From contig NZ_BDJC01000024.1 of assembly GCF_002005565.1 (NCBI RefSeq), forward strand, positions 35,309-99,308: a stretch of 64,000 nucleotides of DNA. Direction: 5' to 3'. The translations under genes were made by a program, and so were the position numbers. Positions 1 through 7,885 of the stretch are shown piece by piece. Origin of the DNA: Streptomyces sp. JHA26. GTDB taxonomy: Bacteria; Actinomycetota; Actinomycetes; Streptomycetales; Streptomycetaceae. Positions within the stretch are counted from its first letter, which is position 1; every line of letters starts with the position of its first letter. The notes under the pieces were generated by a model that saw nothing but the letters and a program-made list of their open reading frames with translations, did no database searches and had not been told where the DNA came from.

Positions 1-492
1 ATGGGCGGTGGGTTCCCCGCCGCCGCGTTCGGCGGGCGCGCGGACGTCATGGCGCACCTCGCCCCGGCCGGCCCCGTCTACCAGGCCGGCACCCTGTCCG
101 GGAACCCGGTCGCCACCGCCGCCGGTCTCGCCCAGCTGCGCCTCCTCGACGACGCGGCGTACACCAAGGTCGACGCGGTCTCGGAGCAGATCCAGGGCCT
201 GGTCACCGAGGCGCTGACCAAGGAGGGCGTCGCGCACACGCTGCAGAACGCCTCCAACATGTTCTCCGTCTTCTTCACCGACCGGCCGGTCAGGAACTAC
301 GAGGACGCCAAGGCGCAGGAGTCCTTCCGCTTCACCGCCTTCTTCCACTCGATGCTCGCGAACGGCGTCTACCTGCCGCCGTCCTCCTTCGAGTCCTGGT
401 TCGTGTCCACCGCCCACGACGAGCGGGCCGTCCAGCGCATCGCCGACGCCCTTCCGGCGGCGGCCCGCGCGGCTGCGGAGGCGACCGCGTGA
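1..492 (+). CDS. hemL: Glutamate-1-semialdehyde 2,1-aminomutase, C-terminal part (truncated by window edge)
   Basis: This is the last 163 residues of a class III PLP aminotransferase. HemL converts glutamate-1-semialdehyde to 5-aminolevulinate, the first committed precursor of heme and other tetrapyrroles in the C5 pathway. The visible part starts inside the GGG-FP loop that follows the catalytic lysine, so the lysine codon lies just outside the window and the ATG at position 1 is an internal methionine. The motif PAGPVYQAGTLSGNP (residues 22-36) is characteristic of HemL rather than of other class III aminotransferases. The stop codon overlaps the GTG of the next gene (GTGA), so the two are probably co-transcribed. 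A heme-supply gene beside cytochrome c maturation genes makes functional sense. Confidence 0.93.
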   Translation: MGGGFPAAAFGGRADVMAHLAPAGPVYQAGTLSGNPVATAAGLAQLRLLDDAAYTKVDAVSEQIQGLVTEALTKEGVAHTLQNASNMFSVFFTDRPVRNYEDAKAQESFRFTAFFHSMLANGVYLPPSSFESWFVSTAHDERAVQRIADALPAAARAAAEATA

Positions 493-1181
493 GCGCCGGG
501 GACGAGAAGGACGACCTGACCGTCGTCCACGTGATGCGGCACGGCGAGGTCGAGAACCCGACCGGCGTGCTCTACGGCCGGCTGCCCGGCTACCACCTCT
601 CCGACCTGGGCCGGCGCATGGCCGACCGGGTCGCCGAGCACCTCGCCCCGCGCGACGTGACGTACGTCGTGGCCTCCCCGCTGGAGCGGGCGCAGGAGAC
701 GGCGACGCCGATCGCCAAGGCGCACGGGGTGGACCTGGACACCGACGAGCGGCTCATCGAGGCCGACAACGTCTTCCAGGGCAAGACCTTCGGCATCGGC
801 GACGGCGCGCTGCGCCGCCCCGCCAACTGGAAGCACGTCGTCAACCCGTTCAAGCCGTCCTGGGGCGAGCCGTACGTCGACCAGGTGGTGCGGATGATGG
901 GCGCGCTGAACGCCGCCAAGGACAAGGCGCGCGGGCACGAGGCCGTCGTCGTCAGCCACCAGCTGCCGATCTGGATCCTGCGCTCGTACGTCGAGCGGCG
1001 GCGGCTGTGGCACGATCCGCGCAAGCGGCAGTGCACGCTGGCCTCCCTGACGACGTTCACGTTCCGGGGCGACCGGATCGTGTCCGTCGGCTACACGGAG
1101 CCCGCCCGCGACCTCGTCCCGGCGCACCTCCTCGCGGGGGCCAAGCCGGTGAAGGGGCAGGGCAAGGCCTTCGGGGCCTGA
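489..1181 (+). CDS. Histidine phosphatase (phosphoglycerate mutase-like) family protein
   Basis: A 230-residue cytosolic member of the histidine phosphatase superfamily. The phospho-acceptor signature RHGE is at residues 17-20 (His18), and the second catalytic histidine is in the segment VVVSHQ (His157). The sequence YGRLPGYHLSDLGRRMA after RHGE is the usual substrate-loop region. Family members remove phosphate from sugars, cofactors or proteins, and the natural substrate here cannot be told from sequence. It starts at a GTG that overlaps the hemL stop by four bases, so translational coupling to hemL is likely. The role is probably metabolic phosphatase activity rather than glycolytic mutase, because the protein lacks the length and insert of true dPGM. 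Confidence 0.85.
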   Translation: MSAGDEKDDLTVVHVMRHGEVENPTGVLYGRLPGYHLSDLGRRMADRVAEHLAPRDVTYVVASPLERAQETATPIAKAHGVDLDTDERLIEADNVFQGKTFGIGDGALRRPANWKHVVNPFKPSWGEPYVDQVVRMMGALNAAKDKARGHEAVVVSHQLPIWILRSYVERRRLWHDPRKRQCTLASLTTFTFRGDRIVSVGYTEPARDLVPAHLLAGAKPVKGQGKAFGA

Positions 1182-1192
1182 GACCCGAAGGT

Positions 1193-1232
1193 CGCGCGAT
1201 CCGACGGCCGCGCGATCCGACGGCCGCGCGAC
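1193..1232. repeat. 16-bp tandem repeat, about 2.5 copies
   Basis: The unit CGCGCGATCCGACGGC is repeated exactly at 1193-1208 and 1209-1224, with a partial third copy after that. It lies directly behind the histidine phosphatase stop. It is a short GC-rich minisatellite with no evident coding role. Confidence 0.8.
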
Positions 1233-1284
1233 CCGCCGCTCGCGAACCTCGTTACGGAATCCGCACAAATATCCGGAACCCGCC

Positions 1285-1333
1285 CGTTCGTCACGTCCTC
1301 TCACCCAGTGACCACCAGAGGACGTGACGAACG
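1285..1333 (+). promoter_or_regulatory. Perfect 17-bp hairpin directly upstream of the deacetylase-like gene
   Basis: Bases 1285-1301 are exactly complementary to 1317-1333, with a 15-nt loop. The 3' arm ends nine bases before the chosen ATG (1342) and runs into the ribosome-binding sequence GAGG at 1333-1336. A second possible pairing, 1245-1253 with 1330-1338, would also cover GAGG and excludes the first. This arrangement could control translation or act as a processing signal. No known riboswitch class was recognised. Confidence 0.6.
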
Positions 1334-1341
1334 AGGTTGCG

Positions 1342-2640
1342 ATGCGCACTTCCACCCGCACTCTCACCCGCAGGGGGATGCTCGGACTCGGCGCGGGTGC
1401 CGCGGCCGCCGTCGGTCTCGCGGGCTGCGGCTCCCACCCGTCGGCGGACGGCTCGCACCAGGCCGGCGGCCCCGCCGAGCGGCCCTCGCCGTCCGGCAGC
1501 ACGGCACCGCCCGCCCGCCCCATCGGCGACGGCTCCACGTCGTACACCGGCAGGCAGCCGCACCAGCCGGACGCACCCGTGCCGCTGGAGCCCGGCCAGA
1601 CGCCGCCGCAGTTCGTCGTCTTCTCCTGGGACGGCGCGGGAGAGGTCGGCAACGGGCTCTTCCCGCGCTTCCTCGACCTCGCCCGGGAGCACGGCGCGCA
1701 CATGACCTTCTTCCTCTCGGGGCTGTACCTGCTGCCCGAGTCGAAGAAGCGCCTCTACGACCCGCCGAACAACCCGCGCGGCGCCTCGGACATCGGCTAC
1801 CTCACCGACGCCCACATCAAGGAGACGCTGAAGAACGTCCGCCGGGCCTGGCTGGACGGCCACGAGATCGGCACCCACTTCAACGGCCACTTCTGCGGCG
1901 GCAGCGGCACGGTCGGCAACTGGACCCCGGTGCAGTGGCGCAGCGAGATCGAGCAGGCGAAGTCCTTCGTGAAGGAGTGGCGGACCAACACCGGCTGGAC
2001 CGACCTGCCGTCGCTGCCCTTCGACTACGACAAGGAACTCGTCGGCGGCCGCACGCCCTGTCTGCTCGGCCAGGACAACCTGCTGCCCACCGCCCGCGAG
2101 CTCGGCTGGCGCTACGACGCCTCCTCGCCCGGCGGCCGGCAGGTGTGGCCGGCGAAGAAGGACGGGATCTGGGACCTGCCGCTGCAGCAGATACCGTTCC
2201 CCGGCCACTCCTTCGAGGTCCTGTCGATGGACTACAACATCCTCGCCAACCAGTCGGTCAACTCGACCAAGGCCCCCGCCCACAACTACCCGGGCTGGCG
2301 CGACCAGGCCACCCGGTCGTACATATCCGGCTTCACGCGGGCGTACGAGTCGAATCGGGCACCCTTCTTCGTCGGCAACCACTTCGAGGAGTGGAACGGC
2401 GGCATCTACATGGACGCCGTCGAGAACGCCCTGAAGCACATCGCGCGGGAGAAGGAGAAGGGCGGGGACATACGGCTCGTCTCCTTCCGCCAGTTCACCG
2501 ACTGGCTGGACGTGCAGAAGCCCGAGGTGCTCGCCAGGCTCCGCACCGTCGAGGTGGGGCAGCGGCCCGCCGGCGGCTGGAACACCTTCCTCAAGGACAC
2601 CTCCGCCACCGGCTCGACACCCACCGGGAATGCCGCCTGA
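1342..2640 (+). CDS. Tat-exported lipoprotein with polysaccharide-deacetylase-like domain
   Basis: A 432-residue secreted lipoprotein. The N-terminus has a twin-arginine signal (TRRGMLGLG) followed by a lipobox ending in LAGC, so export by Tat and lipid anchoring are expected. The mature part has a NodB-like layout: an initial strand FSWDGAGEVGNG where classical deacetylases carry TFDDG, then TFFLSGLYLL, then GHEIGTHFNGH, which supplies the two metal-binding histidines. The missing second Asp suggests altered chemistry or a non-acetyl substrate. ATG 1342 was chosen over GTG 1324 because GAGG sits six bases upstream and the twin arginine then lies near the start. It probably acts on cell-wall or surface glycan. 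A strong hairpin precedes the start. Confidence 0.8.
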   Translation: MRTSTRTLTRRGMLGLGAGAAAAVGLAGCGSHPSADGSHQAGGPAERPSPSGSTAPPARPIGDGSTSYTGRQPHQPDAPVPLEPGQTPPQFVVFSWDGAGEVGNGLFPRFLDLAREHGAHMTFFLSGLYLLPESKKRLYDPPNNPRGASDIGYLTDAHIKETLKNVRRAWLDGHEIGTHFNGHFCGGSGTVGNWTPVQWRSEIEQAKSFVKEWRTNTGWTDLPSLPFDYDKELVGGRTPCLLGQDNLLPTARELGWRYDASSPGGRQVWPAKKDGIWDLPLQQIPFPGHSFEVLSMDYNILANQSVNSTKAPAHNYPGWRDQATRSYISGFTRAYESNRAPFFVGNHFEEWNGGIYMDAVENALKHIAREKEKGGDIRLVSFRQFTDWLDVQKPEVLARLRTVEVGQRPAGGWNTFLKDTSATGSTPTGNAA

Positions 2641-2706
2641 AATGCGGGTTTCCGCCCGTGAGGGGGGTGCGCAAGATCCCCGGAACGGACATGCGAAACT
2701 TTTCAC

Positions 2707-3348
2707 ATGAGTGCCGCCAGCCGCGCCCCCCTGCGCTCGAACCGCACCGCCGCCCGTGTCCGCCGTCGTGCCGCCCTGACCACCGGTGCGGCCGTGGCCG
2801 CGCTGCTCGTGTCCGCGTGCAGCTCGGGAGGGACCTCCGGCGGTGGCGGCCAGACCGGCTTCATCACCGGCTCGGACGGCATCTCCACCGCCGAGAAGGG
2901 GGAGCGGGCGGACGCCCCCGAGCTGTCCGGCAAGACCGTCGACGGCGGACAGGTCGACGTCGCCGACTACAAGGGCAAGATCGTCGTCGTCAACGTGTGG
3001 GGCTCCTGGTGCGGGCCCTGCCGTGCCGAGGCGAAGAACCTGGAGACGGTCTACCGGGACGTCAAGGACCAGGGCGTCCAGTTCGTCGGCATCAACACCC
3101 GTGACCCGTCCGTCGGCCCGGCCCGCGCCTTCGAGAAGGACTACGGGATCACGTACCCGAGCCTGTACGACCCCACCGGCAAGATGATGCTCCGGTTCGA
3201 GAAGGGCACGCTCAACCCGCAGGCCATCCCGTCCACGCTGGTCATCGACCGGGACGGGAAGGTCGCCGCGCGCACCCTCCAGGGGCTCAGCGAGGAGAAG
3301 CTGCGCAAGATGCTCGCGCCGTTCCTCGCGGAGAAGCCGGAGAAGTGA
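2707..3348 (+). CDS. TlpA/ResA-like thioredoxin lipoprotein
   Basis: A 213-residue exported thiol-disulfide oxidoreductase. A basic N-terminus, a hydrophobic segment and the lipobox LLVSAC mark it as a lipoprotein, followed by a Ser/Gly linker. The thioredoxin fold carries the redox motif WCGPC (Cys102 and Cys105). The cis-proline region is AIPSTLVIDRDGK, typical of TlpA and ResA. Next to CcdA, ResB and CcsB, its likely job is to keep apocytochrome c CXXCH cysteines reduced on the outer face of the membrane before heme attachment. Its stop is directly followed by the ccdA start. Confidence 0.9.
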   Translation: MSAASRAPLRSNRTAARVRRRAALTTGAAVAALLVSACSSGGTSGGGGQTGFITGSDGISTAEKGERADAPELSGKTVDGGQVDVADYKGKIVVVNVWGSWCGPCRAEAKNLETVYRDVKDQGVQFVGINTRDPSVGPARAFEKDYGITYPSLYDPTGKMMLRFEKGTLNPQAIPSTLVIDRDGKVAARTLQGLSEEKLRKMLAPFLAEKPEK

Positions 3349-3349
3349 C

Positions 3350-4120
3350 GTGACCGTGATGTCCACGCTCGCTGCGGACGGCTACAACGGCACTGTGCTC
3401 AACGGCGCCCTGCTGGTCGCCCTCCCCGTCGCCCTCCTCGGCGGCCTCGTCTCGTTCTTCTCGCCCTGCGTCCTGCCGCTCGTCCCCGGCTACCTCTCCT
3501 ACGTGACCGGGGTCACCGGCACCGACCTCGCCGAGGCCCGGCGCGGCCGGATGGTCGCCGGCGCCTCCCTCTTCGTCCTCGGCTTCACCGCCGTGTTCGT
3601 CTCCGGCGGCGCGCTGTTCGGCTACTTCGGTGAGACGCTCCAGGCCAACCGGGGCGTCCTGACCAAGGTGCTGGGCGTCTTCATGGTGCTCATGGGCGTC
3701 TTCTTCATGGGCCTGATGCCCTGGCTCACCCAGCGCGAGTTCCGCTTCCACCGCAAGCCCGTGAGCGGACTGGTGGGCGCGCCCGTGCTCGGCGCCCTGT
3801 TCGGCATCGGCTGGACGCCCTGCATCGGCCCGACGCTCTCCTCGGTGCTGGTGCTCTCCTCCCAGCAGGGCACCGCCGGTCGCGGCGCCGTGCTGACCGT
3901 GGCCTACTGCCTCGGCCTCGGCGTGCCGTTCGTCCTGGCCGCGGTCGCCTTCCGCAAGGCGCTCGGCGCCTTCGGCTGGGTCAAACGCCACTACGTATGG
4001 GTGATGCGCGTCGGCGGCGTCATGATGATCGCGACCGGTCTGCTGCTGCTGACCGGCGCGTGGGACAGCATGGTGCAGGACATGCAGACCTGGTCCACCG
4101 GCTTCAACGTGGGAATCTGA
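3350..4120 (+). CDS. ccdA: CcdA, cytochrome c biogenesis thiol-transfer membrane protein
   Basis: A 256-residue polytopic membrane protein of the CcdA/DsbD-transmembrane family with about six hydrophobic spans. The paired redox cysteines are in FFSPCVLPLVPGYLSY (Cys40) and GWTPCIGPTL (Cys158). The family carries electrons from cytosolic thioredoxin across the membrane to an extracytoplasmic partner, here most likely the thioredoxin lipoprotein encoded one base upstream. GTG 3350 was preferred to ATG 3359 because GGAG at 3339-3342 is correctly spaced for it. It is part of a four-gene cytochrome c maturation operon. Confidence 0.93.
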   Translation: MTVMSTLAADGYNGTVLNGALLVALPVALLGGLVSFFSPCVLPLVPGYLSYVTGVTGTDLAEARRGRMVAGASLFVLGFTAVFVSGGALFGYFGETLQANRGVLTKVLGVFMVLMGVFFMGLMPWLTQREFRFHRKPVSGLVGAPVLGALFGIGWTPCIGPTLSSVLVLSSQQGTAGRGAVLTVAYCLGLGVPFVLAAVAFRKALGAFGWVKRHYVWVMRVGGVMMIATGLLLLTGAWDSMVQDMQTWSTGFNVGI

Positions 4121-4124
4121 ATCG

Positions 4125-5852
4125 ATGAGCAGCACTTCGAAAACGGTGCCGGGGACCACCCCGGGGGCCGGCGACGACCAGGACCTCGGCGCCGCCGGCT
4201 CCCAGCTCTCCACCGCCCCCCAGGAGGAGGCACCGAACCTCCCCGCCCTCGGCGTCGTCGGCTGGGTCCGCTGGTTCTGGCGGCAGCTCACCTCGATGCG
4301 GGTGGCGCTGCTGCTGCTCCTGCTGCTGTCGCTGGGCGCGATCCCCGGGTCGCTGATCCCGCAGGAGGGCGTCGACGCCACGAAGGCCGACGACTTCCGC
4401 GCGAGGCACGACCTCCTGGCGCCGGTCTACGACAAGCTCGGCCTCTTCCACGTGTACAGCTCGGTGTGGTTCTCCGCGATCTACATCCTGCTGTTCGTCT
4501 CCCTCATCGGCTGCATCGTCCCGCGCACCTGGCAGTTCGTCGGCCAGCTGCGCGGCCGCCCGCCGGGCGCCCCCCGGCGCCTGACCCGGCTGCCCGCCCA
4601 CACCACCTGGCGCACCGGGGCCGAGCCCGAGCAGGTCCGCGAGGCCGCGCTGGCACTGCTGCGGAAGCGCCGCTTCCGCGCCCACGTCGTCGGTGACGCC
4701 GTCGCCGGCGAGAAGGGCTACCTGCGCGAGGTCGGCAACCTCGCCTTCCACATCGCGCTGATCGTGATGCTGATCGCCTTCGCCTGGGGCCAGCTGTTCA
4801 AGTACGAGGGCAACAAGCTGATCCTGGAGGGCGACGGCTTCTCCAACACCCTCACGCAGTACGACGACTTCAAGTCCGGCAACCTGTTCGACCCGGACCG
4901 CGACCTGGACCCCTTCAGCTTCACCCTGAAGGACTTCCACGGCACCTACGAGGCGACCGGCCCCAACCGCGGCACCCCGCGCCTCTACGAGGCCAGGATC
5001 ACCTACAGCGAGGGTGCCTACGGCAAGGACAGGCCGACCACCATCAAGGTCAACGAGCCGCTGGAGATCGACGGCTCGAAGGTCTACCTCACCGCCCACG
5101 GCTACGCGCCCGTCCTCACCGTCAAGGACGCCAAGGGCAACGTCGTCATGGACCACGAGGCGACGGCACTGCTGCCGCTGGACTCCAACGTCACCTCCTC
5201 CGGCGCCGTCATGGTCCGGGACGGCTACCGCAACGCCGAGGGCGTCAAGGAGCAGCTCGGCTTCAACGCGTTCTTCCTGCCGACGTACGGCGGCAAGGGG
5301 AGCACGATGCTCTCGGCCTTCCCGGCCCTGCTCAACCCGATGCTCGCGCTCTCCGCCTACCACGGCGACCTCGGTGTCGACGCGGGCTTCCCGAAGAGCA
5401 TCTACCAGCTCGACAAGACCAAGCTGAAGGAGTTCAAGGACTCCGACGGCGAGCTGTTCAAGAAGCAGCTCAAGGTCGGCGACACCATGACCCTGCCGAA
5501 CGGCGCCGGCACGGTGACCTTCGACGGCGTCCGGGAATGGGCCAACTTCCAGGTCACCCGGCAGCCCGCCAGCGGCTGGGCGCTCGCCGGTGCCGTCGTC
5601 GCCATCCTCGGCCTCGCCGGCTCCCTGTTCATCCAGCGCCGCCGCGTGTGGGTGCGGGCCGTCAGGGGCGCCGACGGCGTCACGGTCGTCGAGATGGCCG
5701 GCCTCGGCCGCAGCGAGTCCGCGAAGGTGCCCGAGGAGCTCGGCGACCTGGCCGGGATCCTGTACGAACAGGCGCCCGGCGTCCCCGACGCCGACGCCGA
5801 TCCCGAAACCCCCGATCCCCGAGTCGTACCTGCCGAAGGGGCTGAGAAGTGA
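4125..5852 (+). CDS. resB: ResB-family cytochrome c synthase subunit
   Basis: A 575-residue membrane protein of the ResB/Ccs1 family. After a polar N-terminal stretch come hydrophobic helices around residues 60-75, 110-130 and 205-225. A large extracytoplasmic domain of about 250 residues follows, then a last helix near residue 490 and a short cytosolic tail. ResB works with CcsB/ResC as the system II heme-lyase that attaches heme to apocytochrome c at the outer membrane face. It is four bases behind ccdA and overlaps ccsB by four bases, so the four genes appear to be one transcription unit. Confidence 0.93.
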   Translation: MSSTSKTVPGTTPGAGDDQDLGAAGSQLSTAPQEEAPNLPALGVVGWVRWFWRQLTSMRVALLLLLLLSLGAIPGSLIPQEGVDATKADDFRARHDLLAPVYDKLGLFHVYSSVWFSAIYILLFVSLIGCIVPRTWQFVGQLRGRPPGAPRRLTRLPAHTTWRTGAEPEQVREAALALLRKRRFRAHVVGDAVAGEKGYLREVGNLAFHIALIVMLIAFAWGQLFKYEGNKLILEGDGFSNTLTQYDDFKSGNLFDPDRDLDPFSFTLKDFHGTYEATGPNRGTPRLYEARITYSEGAYGKDRPTTIKVNEPLEIDGSKVYLTAHGYAPVLTVKDAKGNVVMDHEATALLPLDSNVTSSGAVMVRDGYRNAEGVKEQLGFNAFFLPTYGGKGSTMLSAFPALLNPMLALSAYHGDLGVDAGFPKSIYQLDKTKLKEFKDSDGELFKKQLKVGDTMTLPNGAGTVTFDGVREWANFQVTRQPASGWALAGAVVAILGLAGSLFIQRRRVWVRAVRGADGVTVVEMAGLGRSESAKVPEELGDLAGILYEQAPGVPDADADPETPDPRVVPAEGAEK

Positions 5853-6988
5853 CTCTCGCCGCCGCAACAGAGGCCGCAACGGAGTTGGCCACCGCCACCA
5901 ACGAGCACCTCGCGAACCTCAGCAACACGCTGATCTACTCCGCGATGGCCGTCTACACGCTGGCCTTCTTCGCCCACATCGCCGAGTGGATCTTCGGCAG
6001 CCGCAGCAAGGTCGGCCGCACCGCCGCCGCGCTCACCGCCACGGCCGAGGCGAAGAGCGCACCGGCCGTCACGGTGAAGAAGAACGGCGGCACCGCCGTA
6101 CTGGAGCGGCCGAAGGTGGTCGTGCGGGCCGCCTCCGGCTCCCGCGACGTGCCCGACGGGCCGGGCGCCCACGGCGGCACCGAGAAGGGCGACCTCTACG
6201 GACGGATCGCCATCTCGCTCACCGTGCTCGCCTTCGCCATCGAGGCCGGTGGCGTGCTCACGCGCGCCCTGTCGGTGAAGCGGGCGCCGTGGGGCAACAT
6301 GTACGAGTTCAACATCACGTTCACGACGGTCGCCGTCGGCGTGTACCTCGTCCTGCTCGCGCTGAAGAAGAACATCCGCTGGCTCGGCCTGCCCCTGGCC
6401 ACCACGGTCCTGCTCGACCTCGGCCTGGCCGTCACCGTCCTGTACACGGCGAGCGACCAGCTGGTCCCGGCGCTGCACTCGTACTGGCTGTACATCCACG
6501 TCTCCACGGCGATCTTCTGCGGCGCGGTCTTCTACGTCGGCGCGGTCTCCACGATCCTGTACCTGTTCAAGGACTCGTTCGAGAACAAGCTCGCCACCGG
6601 CGGCACCCCCGGCCGCTTCGCCAACTCGGTCCTGGACCGGCTGCCCGCCGCCGCGTCCCTCGACAAGTTCGCGTACCGCGTCAACGCCGCCGTCTTCCCG
6701 CTGTGGACGTTCACGATCATCGCGGGCGCCATCTGGGCGGGCGACGCCTGGGGCCGCTACTGGGGCTGGGACCCCAAGGAGACCTGGTCCTTCATCACCT
6801 GGGTCGCCTACGCCTGCTACCTGCACGCCCGCGCGACCGCCGGCTGGAAGGGCCGCAAGGCCGCCTACCTGGCCCTGGCCGCGTTCGCCTGCTGGCTGTT
6901 CAACTACTACGGCGTGAACATCTTCGTCTCCGGCAAGCACTCGTACGCCGACGTCGGCCTGGGCGCACTGCAGTCCGTGGGCTTCTGA
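5849..6988 (+). CDS. ccsB: CcsB/ResC heme-handling cytochrome c biogenesis protein
   Basis: A 379-residue polytopic protein. The tryptophan-rich heme-binding signature WGRYWGWDPKETWS is near residues 302-315, and conserved histidines are in the hydrophobic segments (for example LHSYWLYIHV). This identifies the CcsA/CcsB/ResC family, which exports heme and presents it to apocytochrome c together with ResB. A hydrophilic insert rich in Ala, Lys and Gly (about residues 50-110) separates the first helix from the core. The GTG start overlaps the resB stop. The gene ends at a 38-bp perfect palindrome that can act as a terminator. Confidence 0.95.
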   Translation: MTLAAATEAATELATATNEHLANLSNTLIYSAMAVYTLAFFAHIAEWIFGSRSKVGRTAAALTATAEAKSAPAVTVKKNGGTAVLERPKVVVRAASGSRDVPDGPGAHGGTEKGDLYGRIAISLTVLAFAIEAGGVLTRALSVKRAPWGNMYEFNITFTTVAVGVYLVLLALKKNIRWLGLPLATTVLLDLGLAVTVLYTASDQLVPALHSYWLYIHVSTAIFCGAVFYVGAVSTILYLFKDSFENKLATGGTPGRFANSVLDRLPAAASLDKFAYRVNAAVFPLWTFTIIAGAIWAGDAWGRYWGWDPKETWSFITWVAYACYLHARATAGWKGRKAAYLALAAFACWLFNYYGVNIFVSGKHSYADVGLGALQSVGF

Positions 6989-7011
6989 CCCGGAGCACCG
7001 CGAGCATCACG

Positions 7012-7049
7012 AGGCCGGTTTCCGTGACCCGGGTCACGGAAACCGGCCT
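7012..7049. terminator. 38-bp perfect palindrome between convergent ccsB and tetR
   Basis: Each 19-base half is the exact reverse complement of the other, with no loop bases excluded. It lies 24 bases after the ccsB stop and about 90 bases beyond the stop of the opposing tetR gene, so it can act as a bidirectional terminator. No clear T-run follows, as is common in Streptomyces. Confidence 0.75.
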
Positions 7050-7141
7050 TCGCGCTACGACGGTGACGGTCCCGTGCTGGTCGTCGGGCGCGCCGCCTGG
7101 GCCGCGTTCATCGGAGCCGGGGTCTTCGAGCCCCCCGTCCG

Positions 7142-7750
7142 TCACGTGTGAGGCGCCGCCTCCGCGCTCACCGACCGCCAGATCCGTTCCGGCAGGACGC
7201 GCGCGGCCTCGTCGAGGTCGACGTCGCCGAGGGTCAGCCAGCGGCGGGAGACGCCGATGACGGGGCCGAGGACGAGGGACTCGAGCAGCGGCGGGGAGAG
7301 CGGCGCGACCTCCCCCTTGTCCACGTACCGCTGGAGCCAGCCGGTCAGGGGCGTCAGCCTGGCCTCCTGGGCGTCACGGAGCTGCCTGGCCTGTTCCATG
7401 CCGAGGTGGTCGGCGCGGGACGAGTGCAGGAGCCGGCCCGCCTCCGGGTGCTCCCGGACGAAGGACAGATAGGCGCGCACCAGCGCGCGGACGCCGGTCC
7501 GTGCGGTGCGTGAGCGCTCCAGCGCCGCGAGCATCTCGCCCAGCAGCCGCTCGAGCCACCGCATCAGCAGCGCGTCGACGAGGCCGTCGATGCTCCCGAA
7601 GTGGTGGTAGAGGCTGCCCAGGCTCACGCCGCTGGCCTTGGTCACCGCGTTGACGGTCAGGCCCTGTTCGCCCTCCTCGCCGTACAGGCGCAGGGCGGTG
7701 TCCAGGAGCAGTTCGACAGTGGCCTCACCGCGTTGTTGCTTGGGGCTCAT
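7142..7750 (-). CDS. TetR/AcrR family transcriptional regulator
   Basis: A 202-residue regulator. The N-terminal helix-turn-helix is readable as a first helix EATVELLLDTALRLYGEEG, then LTVNAVTKASGVSLGSLYHHFGS, the classic TetR recognition-helix pattern ending in YxHF. The C-terminal two thirds is the variable ligand-binding and dimer domain. ATG 7750 was chosen because the HTH begins soon after it. An upstream in-frame extension reads as non-conserved sequence. The gene is divergent from the acidic lipoprotein gene, and the intervening region contains two TTCTAGA elements that could be its operator. Its ligand is unknown. Confidence 0.88.
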   Translation of the reverse strand: MSPKQQRGEATVELLLDTALRLYGEEGEQGLTVNAVTKASGVSLGSLYHHFGSIDGLVDALLMRWLERLLGEMLAALERSRTARTGVRALVRAYLSFVREHPEAGRLLHSSRADHLGMEQARQLRDAQEARLTPLTGWLQRYVDKGEVAPLSPPLLESLVLGPVIGVSRRWLTLGDVDLDEAARVLPERIWRSVSAEAAPHT

Positions 7751-7824
7751 GGGGCGACCGTTCTCTGCTGGGACCGTGGGGACCAGGGTAAAGCAACGTT
7801 CCGCCCGGTACCCCGTCCGTGGAA

Positions 7825-7846
7825 TTCTAGAGCAGATTTCTAGAAA
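7825..7846. promoter_or_regulatory. Paired TTCTAGA elements in tetR/lipoprotein divergent region
   Basis: TTCTAGA at 7825-7831 and TTTCTAGAAA at 7837-7846 form an imperfect dyad in the divergent intergenic region. CTAG is rare in high-GC actinomycete DNA. A third copy, TTTCTAGAA, lies at 8514-8522 just behind the divergent gene. They are plausible operator sites for the adjacent TetR regulator. Confidence 0.5.
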
Positions 7847-7885
7847 AAGGCTCCGGTGCGGCGGAGGCGCGAGCACACTGTGCGC

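Noticed and set aside
7751..7876. N-terminal extension of the TetR protein to 7876
   Set aside because: The extra 42 residues are unlike TetR proteins and cross the TTCTAGA elements. ATG 7750 fits the family start.
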